From contig CALGOI010000406.1 in assembly GCA_937959065.1 (NCBI GenBank), positions 1 through 7,757 of the forward strand: DNA of 7,757 nucleotides, written 5' to 3'. The DNA is from an uncultured Ignavibacteriota bacterium (lineage in GTDB: Bacteria > Bacteroidota > Ignavibacteria > Tepidaquicellales > Tepidaquicellaceae). Positions 1 through 7,320 of this stretch are shown here, in pieces. The translations under genes and the position numbers were made by a program. Within the stretch, counting starts at the first letter, position 1. Each line of letters begins with the position of its first letter. The notes under the pieces are model-generated. The model was given only the letters and a program-made list of their open reading frames with translations, searched no databases and was not told where the DNA came from.

Positions 1-32
1 CTAATAGTCAGTAAAATTATTATTGCTGACAA
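1..32 (-). CDS. ccoS: Probable start of CcoS, cbb3 oxidase assembly protein (partial)
   Basis: Reading on the minus strand from a TTG at 32-30 gives M-S-A-I-I-I-L-L-T-I before the window ends. CcoS is a very short single-pass membrane protein that normally begins with M-S and then a run of hydrophobic residues, and it is commonly encoded straight after ccoI. Here the TTG follows the ccoI stop codon (35-33) with no gap, which suggests translational coupling. A G-rich stretch (TGGGGGAT) inside the last ccoI codons could serve as a ribosome site. Family role: insertion of cofactors into cbb3-type cytochrome c oxidase. Seen: ten open codons, hydrophobic character and position. Inferred: identity, since only the N-terminus is present and the start codon is non-ATG. 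Confidence 0.55.
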   Translation of the reverse strand, partial: MSAIIILLTI

Positions 33-2453
33 TTAAGAAATCCCCCATTTCTTCGCAAGGAAGTTAGTTGCCAAAACTCCGAAGGAGACTATGGTGATAG
101 AACTCACCGGCATAAGTATTGCGGCAAATAAAGGTGTTAAAAGCCCCTGCAGTGCGAGTATCAGACCAGCGATGTTATAAAGTAACGAAAGAACGAAGCT
201 GGTTTTAATCACTGCCATACTGTCCTTGGAGAAAACAATAAGGCGGTTTAGTTTTTCGAAAACACCGCTTTCGAGAATCCCGTCACATGCAGGGGTAAAA
301 TTGTTAATATCTTCCGAGACCGAAATGCCGATATTACTTTGCTTTAGAGCGCCAGCATCATTCAGTCCGTCTCCAAGCATTAACACATTCTTTTTCTGAT
401 TTTGTAATGAAATTATATAATCAAGTTTATCATGAACTGACATATTAAAATGGAGATTAGGTGAATCTCCAAAAAAACTTCTTAAATTCATTTCTTCGTT
501 TTTGTTGTCACCGGTTAGCAAGTGTAAATCATAGCCATTGAGATGTTTAATGATCTCACTTAAACCTTTCCTGTAATTGTTATTTACAGTGAAGTATCCC
601 TTTACATCCTCATCTATAGATACATAAACGTTTGAACCTGTTTCATTATTTTCTACAGTACTTCCTTTAATAAATTTTTCACTTCCAATTTTAACAAGCC
701 TCCCAAGGATACTGCCGGAAAGACCTTTTCCTGTTTCTTCCATAAAATTACTGACTTCATATATATATTTGCTTTTAAGTGAGTTAAATAGAATTACACT
801 AAGCGGATGCTGGGAGTTTATAGCCAGTGAGCGTATGAGTGCTATATCTTCCGTATTGAGATAACTTCCATTATAGTTAAGTGAACTCTCATTTGATTTT
901 GTGATAGTACCTGTTTTATCGAAGACAATTGTATTAACATAGGAGATGTTTTCAACAACAGAAGGGTTTTTAATATAAAACTTATTTCGCCCAAAAATCC
1001 TCATTGAATTGCCGAGTGTGAATGGTAAGGATACTGCCAAAGCGCATGGACAAGCAACAATTAATACTGAAGTGAAAACATTCAGTGCATCATCAAAACC
1101 ACTGGCAAGCAGCCAGGTAATTCCTCCCGTAATGGCAATTAGCAGAATATCCGGTTTAAAGTATTTACTGATCATATTAGCTATCTGAGAAATACCCGCT
1201 TCGTTTTTGTCAGATGTAAAAGTATCCCTGTTCCACAACTGAGTAAGGTAACTCTGAGATACATCTTTTACTATCTCCAGCACAAGAGTGGATCCTCTCT
1301 GTCTCCCCCCTGCATAGATAAGGTCGCCGGATTTTTTTAATACCGTAGCGGATTCACCGGTTACAAAGCTGTAATCGATATTTGCTTTACCATTGATTAA
1401 TATAGCGTCAGCGGGAATTAATTCGTTATTTCTTACAACTATCCTGTTTCCGGTCTTAAGATTCGATAACGGGATTGTTTTTTCAATGTTGCTTTCAGTA
1501 ATTGTGACAGAAAGAGGGAAGTATGATTTATAATTTCTTTCAAAATTTAGAGCCTCGTATGTTTTGTGTTTAACAAGTTTGCCAATCAGCAAAAGAAAAA
1601 CCAATCCTGCCATTGAATCCATATATCCGGGGTCATTATATGCAAAAATATCATACAGACTCCTTGCGAATAAGACTATTATTCCAATTGAAAGAGGTAC
1701 ATCGATGTTTAACAATTTTGCTTTTAGCCCATTATATGCTGATATAAAATAAACTGAAGCAGAATAAAAAAATACGGGCAATGATAAGATGATAATGAAG
1801 TAAGCAAATAGATTTTTGAATTCCTGATCAACTTCACCCGAACTTGATAAATACTCCGGAAAAGAAAGAAGCATGATGTTACCAAAACAGAAAGCTGCTA
1901 TTCCCAATTTTAGAGTAAGTGATTTGTCTGTTTTGACGAAACTTTTTCCAATAGCTGAATCAAGAGCGAGATAAGGTTCATATCCAATCTTTGCTAAAAG
2001 TATTACAACATTTTTTAAACTAGTTGTAGTGTTATCAAATTTTACAATGACATTCTTTTTGGGGAAGTTTACTTGAGAGAAAATAATACCGTTATCCAAT
2101 CTATTCAGCTTCTCAAGAAGCCATATACAAGACGAACAATGAATTGATGGGATGTCGAATGTTATGGAAGATGTTTTACCATTGGAAAAATCAAGTAATT
2201 TTGCAATGGTAGGGGGATCGTCCAGGTACTCGAATTTACTTTCTAATATTTTATTCCCCTGCTTAGATCCGGGGTGGCTATCAATTGTATAATAATCACA
2301 TAAGCCGTTAGAATAGAGGATTGAATAAACTGAGCTACAACCTGCACAGCAAAAAACTTTGCCATCCAGTGAGTATTTGTTATTTTTACATTTATCTCCG
2401 CAATGACTGCATTTCAACTCTTGCGAAGTTATTGTTTCTCCAAGTTTTTGCAT
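33..2453 (-). CDS. ccoI: CcoI/FixI-type copper-translocating P1B ATPase
   Basis: An 806-residue heavy-metal P-type ATPase of the inner membrane. The N-terminus carries a cysteine-rich metal-binding region, CSHCGDKC at 15-22 and FCCAGC at 34-39, followed by GLCDYY at 50-55, typical of the CcoI/FixI branch rather than plain CopA. An HMA-like domain follows with H-C-S-S-C at 105-109. The catalytic machinery is complete: TGES at 365-368 (actuator), the metal-binding CPC at 468-470 in a membrane helix, phosphorylated D512 in DKTGT, the HP pair at 549-550 (nucleotide domain) and GDGLND at 694-699. Hydrophobic segments at roughly 180-300, 430-480 and 755-800 fit the eight-helix layout. Known for the family: ATP-driven copper export needed to build the CuB centre of cbb3 oxidase. 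Supporting context: ccoS-like start directly downstream and a divergent Crp/Fnr gene upstream. The ATG at 2453 has no clear Shine-Dalgarno sequence. A general copper-efflux ATPase is the alternative. Confidence 0.9.
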   Translation of the reverse strand: MQKLGETITSQELKCSHCGDKCKNNKYSLDGKVFCCAGCSSVYSILYSNGLCDYYTIDSHPGSKQGNKILESKFEYLDDPPTIAKLLDFSNGKTSSITFDIPSIHCSSCIWLLEKLNRLDNGIIFSQVNFPKKNVIVKFDNTTTSLKNVVILLAKIGYEPYLALDSAIGKSFVKTDKSLTLKLGIAAFCFGNIMLLSFPEYLSSSGEVDQEFKNLFAYFIIILSLPVFFYSASVYFISAYNGLKAKLLNIDVPLSIGIIVLFARSLYDIFAYNDPGYMDSMAGLVFLLLIGKLVKHKTYEALNFERNYKSYFPLSVTITESNIEKTIPLSNLKTGNRIVVRNNELIPADAILINGKANIDYSFVTGESATVLKKSGDLIYAGGRQRGSTLVLEIVKDVSQSYLTQLWNRDTFTSDKNEAGISQIANMISKYFKPDILLIAITGGITWLLASGFDDALNVFTSVLIVACPCALAVSLPFTLGNSMRIFGRNKFYIKNPSVVENISYVNTIVFDKTGTITKSNESSLNYNGSYLNTEDIALIRSLAINSQHPLSVILFNSLKSKYIYEVSNFMEETGKGLSGSILGRLVKIGSEKFIKGSTVENNETGSNVYVSIDEDVKGYFTVNNNYRKGLSEIIKHLNGYDLHLLTGDNKNEEMNLRSFFGDSPNLHFNMSVHDKLDYIISLQNQKKNVLMLGDGLNDAGALKQSNIGISVSEDINNFTPACDGILESGVFEKLNRLIVFSKDSMAVIKTSFVLSLLYNIAGLILALQGLLTPLFAAILMPVSSITIVSFGVLATNFLAKKWGIS

Positions 2454-2475
2454 GTATCAATTAAACCAGTTAATA

Positions 2476-2483
2476 CAAAATTA
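2476..2483 (-). promoter_or_regulatory. Possible Bacteroidota-type -7 promoter element for ccoI
   Basis: Read on the minus strand this is TAATTTTG, an exact match to the TAnnTTTG element known from Bacteroidota housekeeping promoters, 22 bases before the ccoI ATG. That would give a leader of about 15 bases. No clear TTTG -33 partner is visible at the usual distance upstream, and short AT-rich matches arise by chance, so this is weak. If real, the palindrome at 2527-2544 would lie about 65 bp upstream of transcription start. Confidence 0.25.
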
Positions 2484-2526
2484 CAAATGAACAGTTATTT
2501 ATCGCTATGAATACTGTCACATTGAT

Positions 2527-2544
2527 TTGTGATTTTTGTCACAA
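2527..2544. promoter_or_regulatory. CRP/HcpR-like operator palindrome TTGTGA-N6-TCACAA
   Basis: A perfect 6+6 inverted repeat with a 6-base spacer in the space between the divergent ccoI and regulator genes. It matches the TGTGA-N6-TCACA pattern bound by CRP-type members of the Crp/Fnr superfamily, and the HcpR-like form with TT/AA flanks. A further TGTCACA at 2515-2521 repeats the TGTCACA at 2537-2543 exactly 22 bp away, giving three half-sites spaced 11 bp apart in alternating orientation. The neighbouring regulator has the CRP-style recognition helix expected to read such half-sites, so autoregulation plus control of ccoI is the simplest inference. Confidence 0.7.
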
Positions 2545-2569
2545 TTTTTGATATTGATAGTTTTTATGA

Positions 2570-3316
2570 ATGGATTTAGCTTATTCAATAAATGCTTTCC
2601 ATATGAAACTAAACGTATTACAGCATCCTTCCTGTGAATCCTGTCAATCCCGGATTAAATCGGTTTTTTGTGATCTTGATGATGAAAGTCTTCAAAATTT
2701 ATCAATTCATAAGAGCTGCAGCGTGATCCCCAAAGGTCAGACTATTTTTTGGGAAGGCAATAAGGCACATGGAATGTACTGTATCAATAAAGGAGTTGTT
2801 AAGCTTTCAATGCTGGGAGTCGACGGTAAAGAGCAAATAGTCAGAATGGTAAAAGCCGGTGATATACTTGGTTATAGAGCCTTAATAACCGGTGAAGAGT
2901 ATACGAGTTCAGCCGTTGCCATGGAAGATACTACAATTTGCCACATTCCCCGGGAAAATTTTATCAAGCTTCTTGAAGAAAATTCAGATCTTTCCATGGG
3001 GGTAATGAAATTATTGTCAAAAGAGCTTGACTCAGCTGAGCGGTCGATTTCCAGTTTGGCGCAAAAACAAGTCAGAGAGCGTGTAGCAGAGACACTACTT
3101 ATGCTAAAAGAATTTTACGGCACTGAAGATGACGGATTTACCATCCAGGTACCGGTTTCAAGGTATGATATAGCAAGCATAGTCGGAACAGCAAGGGAGA
3201 CTGCTACGAGGCTGCTCTCTGAGTTGAAACAGGAGAATGTTATAGATTTTGATGCTAAAAAGATAAAAATATTAAATGCTAAAGAGCTAATCTCAATAGC
3301 AAATCTTACAGATTAA
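2570..3316 (+). CDS. Crp/Fnr-family transcriptional regulator with N-terminal cysteine cluster
   Basis: A 248-residue one-component regulator. Cysteines C22, C25 and C34 (C-x2-C-x8-C) and C50 precede the cyclic-nucleotide-type beta-roll (about 44-150), which includes the PKGQTIFWEGN segment and the GDILGYRAL strand pair. A long dimerisation helix and a winged helix-turn-helix (about 170-245) follow. The recognition helix reads R209-E210-T-A-T-R214, the R-E-x-x-x-R pattern of CRP rather than the V-E-x-x-S-R of E. coli FNR. Cysteine clusters of this sort suggest an iron-sulfur or redox sensor; the effector is not provable here. The gene is divergent from ccoI, 116 bp away, typical of regulators of microaerobic respiration. 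The start is uncertain: neither ATG2570 nor the in-frame ATG at 2603 (residue 12) has a clear Shine-Dalgarno sequence, and the operator lies only 25 bp before the first. A nitrosative-stress (HcpR-like) regulator is an alternative role. Confidence 0.88.
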   Translation: MDLAYSINAFHMKLNVLQHPSCESCQSRIKSVFCDLDDESLQNLSIHKSCSVIPKGQTIFWEGNKAHGMYCINKGVVKLSMLGVDGKEQIVRMVKAGDILGYRALITGEEYTSSAVAMEDTTICHIPRENFIKLLEENSDLSMGVMKLLSKELDSAERSISSLAQKQVRERVAETLLMLKEFYGTEDDGFTIQVPVSRYDIASIVGTARETATRLLSELKQENVIDFDAKKIKILNAKELISIANLTD

Positions 3317-3340
3317 TTGCCCTCCTATTCTTTAAATCGT

Positions 3341-3371
3341 TTGACCTTACATTTAGTGATTGCTTTATGTA
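3341..3371 (+). promoter_or_regulatory. Weak candidate promoter for the typA unit
   Basis: TTGACC at 3341-3346 resembles a -35 box, and TATGTA at 3366-3371 could be a -10 box, though the 19-base spacer is longer than ideal. It lies in the 87 bp gap before typA. No hairpin terminator is visible after the upstream regulator gene, so read-through transcription into typA is also possible. Confidence 0.25.
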
Positions 3372-3403
3372 TTTTAGTAGTTATCATAAATTTGAAAGGT
3401 TAA

Positions 3404-5254
3404 ATGAAAGATCTGGCTCATAATAAAAAATTAAGAAATATTGCGATAATCGCGCACGTTGACCATGGGAAGACCACACTGGTGGACCATATGTTCAGGC
3501 AAAGCGGGACATTCCGGGAAAATCAGGAAGTCCAGGACAGGGTAATGGATAATATGGACCTGGAAAGAGAGAGAGGAATTACGATTGCCGCTAAAAACTG
3601 CTCAGTAAAATGGGGCGACGTAAAGATTAATATACTGGATACTCCGGGTCACGCCGATTTTGGTGGTGAAGTAGAAAGAGCGCTTATGATGGTTGATGGT
3701 GTAATATTGCTTGTAGACGCATCGGAAGGCCCGCTGCCGCAGACAAGATTTGTACTTAAAAAAGCTCTCGAGAATCATCTCAAAATTATAGTTGTTGTAA
3801 ATAAGATTGACAGAAAAGATGCACGCCCCCAGGAAGTTTTGAATGAAGTTTATGATCTATTCATAGACCTCGATGCTACAGAAGACCAGATAGAGTTTCC
3901 GGTATTGTACGCAATTGGGAAACAGGGAATCGCACAGACATCTGTCGAAGGACATGGGAAAGACCTTGCGCCGTTATTTGATGAAATAATTAAGGAGATA
4001 CCCGCACCGTCATATGAACCGGAGAATCCGTTCCAGATGCTGGTAGCCGATCTTGATTATTCTGATTTTCTTGGCAGGCTCGCGATAGGTAAAGTTGCCA
4101 ACGGAAGAGCAAGAAAGAATGAAGAGCTGGCAAGAATTAACGAAGAAGGAAAGGTAGTACCGTTGAAAGTTACGAAGCTGCAGGTTTATGACGGAGTTAA
4201 TTTCAGCGAGGTGGATGAGGTCGAGCCGGGAGATATTGTGATATTGTCCGGTATCGAGGAAGTTCACATTGGTGATACGATTACAACTCGCGAAAACCCG
4301 GTACCGCTGAAACGAATTGCGGTGGATGAACCCACTATCGCAATGCTCTTCTCTATTAACACTTCACCTTTATCAGGTAAAGAAGGAAAGATCGTCCAGT
4401 CTAATAAGATAAGAGAGAGACTGCATAAAGAAACGCTCAGTAACGTTGCATTAAAGTTCGAAGAATCCGGCGATGGTGACAGCTTTATAGTTAAGGGCAG
4501 GGGAGAATTCCAGATGGTAATTTTGATAGAGACCATGCGCCGTGAAGGATTTGAGCTGAGCGTAGGCCGTCCGAAAGTTATTAACAGGACGGTTGATGGT
4601 AAGTTGCACGAGCCGATCGAGCACTTATTCATAGACTGCGATGAAAATTTTGTTGGAATAGTCTCTGAAAAATTGTCAAAGCGAAAAGGAAGAATGATAA
4701 ACCTTGTAAATCACGGTACCGGCAGAGTAAGGTTGGAGTTTTCTATTCCGTCACGTTCACTTATCGGATACCGGAATGAATTTCTGACAGATACACGTGG
4801 TACGGGTATTATGAATTCATATCTCCAGGGTTACGAGGAGTTTCGCGGCGAATTCCCGACAAGATTAACGGGTTCACTTGTATCCGACAGACAGGGAGAC
4901 GCGCTGTCGTACGCACTTTATAACTTAGAACCGAGAGGTATTTTATTTGTCACTCCAAACGAACCTGTTTATGAAGGGATGATAGTAGGCGAGCACAACC
5001 GCGATAATGACTTAGATGTTAACCCGTGTAAAGGGAAAAAACTGACCAATATGAGGGCATCAGGTAAGGACGACGCCATAATGCTTACCCCCGTAACACC
5101 GATGACACTTGAGAGAGCAATTGATTTCATTAAAGATGACGAGCTGGTGGAAGTAACTCCGTTAAGCATAAGACTCAGAAAAACAATATTATCCTCGCAA
5201 AAGAGGCACACTATGAGAGGAAAGCAGTTCACCGGCAAAGCGGAGGTGGCGTGA
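3404..5254 (+). CDS. typA: Translational GTPase TypA/BipA
   Basis: A 616-residue elongation-factor-like GTPase of normal family length. The GTPase domain shows G1 at 17-24 (AHVDHGKT), the switch region MDLERERGITI at 51-61, G3 DTPGH at 79-83 and G4 NKID at 133-136. Domain II (about 205-300), EF-G III/V-like domains and the TypA-specific C-terminal domain (about 480 onward, ending in the basic RKTILSSQKRH region) follow. The order LLVDASEGPLPQTRFVLKKAL with NKIDRKDARP is characteristic of TypA rather than EF-G or LepA. Known role: binds 70S ribosomes in GTP form and assists ribosome assembly and growth under stress such as cold. The start is supported by GAAAGG five bases before the ATG. The last codons contain GGAGG, and the stop overlaps the following ferredoxin gene in GTGA, so the two are probably cotranscribed. 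Confidence 0.97.
   Translation: MKDLAHNKKLRNIAIIAHVDHGKTTLVDHMFRQSGTFRENQEVQDRVMDNMDLERERGITIAAKNCSVKWGDVKINILDTPGHADFGGEVERALMMVDGVILLVDASEGPLPQTRFVLKKALENHLKIIVVVNKIDRKDARPQEVLNEVYDLFIDLDATEDQIEFPVLYAIGKQGIAQTSVEGHGKDLAPLFDEIIKEIPAPSYEPENPFQMLVADLDYSDFLGRLAIGKVANGRARKNEELARINEEGKVVPLKVTKLQVYDGVNFSEVDEVEPGDIVILSGIEEVHIGDTITTRENPVPLKRIAVDEPTIAMLFSINTSPLSGKEGKIVQSNKIRERLHKETLSNVALKFEESGDGDSFIVKGRGEFQMVILIETMRREGFELSVGRPKVINRTVDGKLHEPIEHLFIDCDENFVGIVSEKLSKRKGRMINLVNHGTGRVRLEFSIPSRSLIGYRNEFLTDTRGTGIMNSYLQGYEEFRGEFPTRLTGSLVSDRQGDALSYALYNLEPRGILFVTPNEPVYEGMIVGEHNRDNDLDVNPCKGKKLTNMRASGKDDAIMLTPVTPMTLERAIDFIKDDELVEVTPLSIRLRKTILSSQKRHTMRGKQFTGKAEVA
5242..5246 (+). promoter_or_regulatory. Shine-Dalgarno site of the ferredoxin gene, inside typA
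   Basis: GGAGG lies within the last typA codons, four bases before the GTG at 5251 and 19 bases before the in-frame ATG at 5266. This is unusually strong for the window and favours the GTG start, with reinitiation coupled to typA termination, although the spacing is slightly short. Confidence 0.55.
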
Positions 5255-5619
5255 CAGATAAATTTATGGTTAAAAAGGCAAATGAGCTGGGGATCGACAG
5301 GATCAAACGGCATATCTTCATTTGCGCCGACCAGACAAAACCAAAATGTTGTTCACAAGAAGAAGGGCTTAAGTCATGGGATTATTTGAAAGGAAGAATC
5401 AAGGAACTGGGACTTGAAGAGCAGGGGATTTACAGGAGTAAAGCAAACTGCTTGAGGATATGTATGAAAGGACCTATTGCTGTGGTTTACCCGGAAGGTG
5501 TATGGTATCATTCTTGTACTCCTGAAGTGCTGGAGAGGATCATACAGGAGCATCTTATTGGAGGACAGCCGGTAGCAGAATACACAATTCCTACCGAGGA
5601 ACAACCTGACTTAGATTAA
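5251..5619 (+). CDS. Thioredoxin-like [2Fe-2S] ferredoxin
   Basis: A small soluble protein of 122 residues (117 if it starts at the ATG at 5266). It opens with a strand HIFICAD, then has the cysteines of a thioredoxin-fold ferredoxin: C25, adjacent C33-C34, and C67-x3-C71 in ANCLRICMKGP, followed by the AVVYPEGVWYHSC strand pair seen across this family. C25, one of C33/C34, C67 and C71 are the likely cluster ligands; C89 is extra. Related proteins are called 2Fe-2S ferredoxin domain or Shethna-type, and a similar fold occurs in the NuoE subunit. The tail after residue 100 (PVAEYTIPTEEQPDLD) is acidic and probably disordered. It overlaps typA by four bases and ends just before a terminator. 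It likely carries electrons or senses redox state, but its partner cannot be read from the sequence. Confidence 0.85.
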   Translation: MTDKFMVKKANELGIDRIKRHIFICADQTKPKCCSQEEGLKSWDYLKGRIKELGLEEQGIYRSKANCLRICMKGPIAVVYPEGVWYHSCTPEVLERIIQEHLIGGQPVAEYTIPTEEQPDLD

Positions 5620-5638
5620 TTTACATCTGTAAACAGAG

Positions 5639-5661
5639 AACCCCCGTTTCCGGGGGTTTTT
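5639..5661 (+). terminator. Intrinsic terminator of the typA-ferredoxin unit
   Basis: A perfect 8 bp stem (AACCCCCG paired with CGGGGGTT) with a TTTC loop runs directly into a T tract, 19 bases after the ferredoxin stop codon. The convergent gene ends at 5671, so the hairpin sits in the 51 bp gap between the two. On the minus strand the stem is preserved but followed only by TTCTCTGTTT, so it may work less well in that direction. Confidence 0.9.
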
Positions 5662-5670
5662 CAGACGGAA

Positions 5671-7320
5671 TTACTTGCTTAAGACAAGCTTTTTCGTTTC
5701 TCTGTGAGATTCTGTTTGAAGAGTATAAAAATATATTCCGGATGTATATGATGAGGCATCCCATTCGTATTCATAAACTCCTGCGTTCAATTTCCCATTT
5801 ACCAATACCGCTGTTTCTTTTCCCAGGATATCGAATATTTTAAGCTTTACAATTCCGGATTCCGGTAGGTCAAACCTGATCTTTGTTGAAGGATTAAAAG
5901 GATTCGGAAAGTTTTGGTATAGAATGAATTGACCGGGGATGTTGTTTGATGTTATGTTTATACCGGTACTCTTTTCATATTTTATTGTGACATAGTCAAG
6001 TGTACCCTCAGTACTGTTTCCGCATACATAAATATTTTCGGAATCATCTATATAATTAAGATATGCCATATCACCGCTGTTGCCGCCTCCGTTAAAAGTC
6101 TTCTTCCACTGCTGGTCACCTGAGGCATTATATTTAAGAGTAATAATATCTGTTGTACCGATACTGCTTTCATTGCTTCCCCCGCTTACATAAATGAAAC
6201 CACCCGTACCTAGTGAAATGGAATAACCGTAGTCATTACTGGTATTGAAAGGACCGTGATACCTTTCAACCCATTGCTGTACTCCGCTTGAATTGTATTT
6301 GATTGTTACTATATCCAAGAAAGTACCGGCGCTTGTTCCCGTCACATATACATTACCGGAATCGTCAACAACTATATCGTTTGCATTATCCTGTCCGCTG
6401 ACATCACCATTATACCTTCTAACCCAAACTGAGTCTCCTGAAGAATTATATTTTATTGTAACGTAGTCAGAACTAGCGGACGTACTCGCATTTTGTGAAC
6501 TACCCGTTATATATACATTCCCTTGCAAATCCACAAACATTGAGGATGGTTCATCAAAATTGTCAGCCGGTCCGTTATATCTTCTAACCCAGAGAGAATC
6601 TCCTGATAAATTGTATTTGATGGTTAGAAAATCAGCGCTCAGAGAAGAGCTTGAACTCCTGCTTCGACCTGTGACATAAAGCGCACCTGACCGGTATAAG
6701 ATCTTTGTAGCTATATCCTGGTCATTTCCTGTGCCGTTATATTTTTCCGACCATTGGAAAACCCCTGAAGCGTCATATGCAATAGTAAGATAATCACCGT
6801 TTGTTCTGCCTGTAACATACACATATCCCATCTCATCAATTGCAAGCGAGTATGCGTCATCATTACTACCGGAAGCGTAGCTATACCTCCTCACCCATAC
6901 AGTATCGCCATTACTGTCATATTTTATTGTAAGGAAATCACTTGTCTGGTCCGAGGCAACGCTAGACCCCGTAACATACACAAACCCCAGACCGTCTACG
7001 GCAATATCCTTTGCTTCATCAGTAGGAATGCTGAGTCCGTTTCCGTCAAACCTTTCGACCCATAGTGTATCTCCTGAGGAGTTATACTTTATTGTGAGGA
7101 AGTCGAAATTATTTAAAAATCCGTCACTTCTGGATCTACCGGTAACATAGACATTTCCCGAGGCGTCAACAGTCATAGCACTGACTTCATCCTGTCCGTT
7201 TCCGGTTCCATCGTAGGTTGATGCCCATAGCTGGTTAACCTGGGCTTTCGCAGGTTCTAATAATATCAGAGCCGGCATTATTAGAGCCAAAATTAAAATT
7301 AAAAACTTTAGTGTTTTCAT
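5671..7320 (-). CDS. Secreted SBBP-repeat beta-propeller protein with type IX sorting domain
   Basis: A 549-residue exported protein. Residues 1-26 form a Sec signal peptide: K2/K5, a hydrophobic core and an A-K-A cleavage site before Q27. From about 30 to 448 there are eight consecutive repeats of about 47-56 residues, each with the pattern W-x-x-x-[YF]-x-G ... D-x-x-G-x-[VI]-Y-V-[TS]-G ... D-[FY]-[LV]-T-I-K-Y-x-x-x-G-D, matching SBBP (beta-propeller) repeats. A linker leads to a type-A type IX sorting domain at about 468-549, starting YQNFPNPFNP and ending KKLVLSK, which is normally cleaved or anchored after passage through the outer membrane. The protein is thus probably surface-bound or released. 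No catalytic motif is visible and its ligand is unknown. It stands alone on this strand, convergent with the typA unit. The ATG at 7320 has only a weak GGAAA upstream; the signal peptide supports this start. Confidence 0.9.
   Translation of the reverse strand: MKTLKFLILILALIMPALILLEPAKAQVNQLWASTYDGTGNGQDEVSAMTVDASGNVYVTGRSRSDGFLNNFDFLTIKYNSSGDTLWVERFDGNGLSIPTDEAKDIAVDGLGFVYVTGSSVASDQTSDFLTIKYDSNGDTVWVRRYSYASGSNDDAYSLAIDEMGYVYVTGRTNGDYLTIAYDASGVFQWSEKYNGTGNDQDIATKILYRSGALYVTGRSRSSSSSLSADFLTIKYNLSGDSLWVRRYNGPADNFDEPSSMFVDLQGNVYITGSSQNASTSASSDYVTIKYNSSGDSVWVRRYNGDVSGQDNANDIVVDDSGNVYVTGTSAGTFLDIVTIKYNSSGVQQWVERYHGPFNTSNDYGYSISLGTGGFIYVSGGSNESSIGTTDIITLKYNASGDQQWKKTFNGGGNSGDMAYLNYIDDSENIYVCGNSTEGTLDYVTIKYEKSTGINITSNNIPGQFILYQNFPNPFNPSTKIRFDLPESGIVKLKIFDILGKETAVLVNGKLNAGVYEYEWDASSYTSGIYFYTLQTESHRETKKLVLSK

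Noticed and set aside
1564..1752. Plus-strand open frame of 62 codons opposite ccoI
   Set aside because: It lies wholly within a strongly supported ATPase gene on the other strand, has no recognisable domain and no ribosome site.
2522..2526. TTGAT, an FNR-type half-site
   Set aside because: No ATCAA partner at the required 4-base spacing; the TTGTGA palindrome next to it explains the region better.
2566..2637. A 23-codon plus-strand reading frame starting four bases before the regulator ATG, possible leader peptide
   Set aside because: It has no ribosome site, no regulatory codon pattern, and overlaps the regulator coding sequence; likely chance.
3387..3394. TAAATTTG, an exact TAnnTTTG promoter-element match before typA
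   Set aside because: It would place transcription start at or within a few bases of the typA ATG and would remove the good GAAAGG ribosome site from the transcript.
4010..4632. Two minus-strand open frames (85 and 122 codons) opposite typA
   Set aside because: Both are antisense to a highly conserved GTPase, and their translations are low-complexity and unlike any family.
4969..5604. Minus-strand open frames (114 and 76 codons) opposite the typA end and the ferredoxin gene
   Set aside because: They are shadows of two well-supported plus-strand genes; nothing in the translations suggests a real protein.
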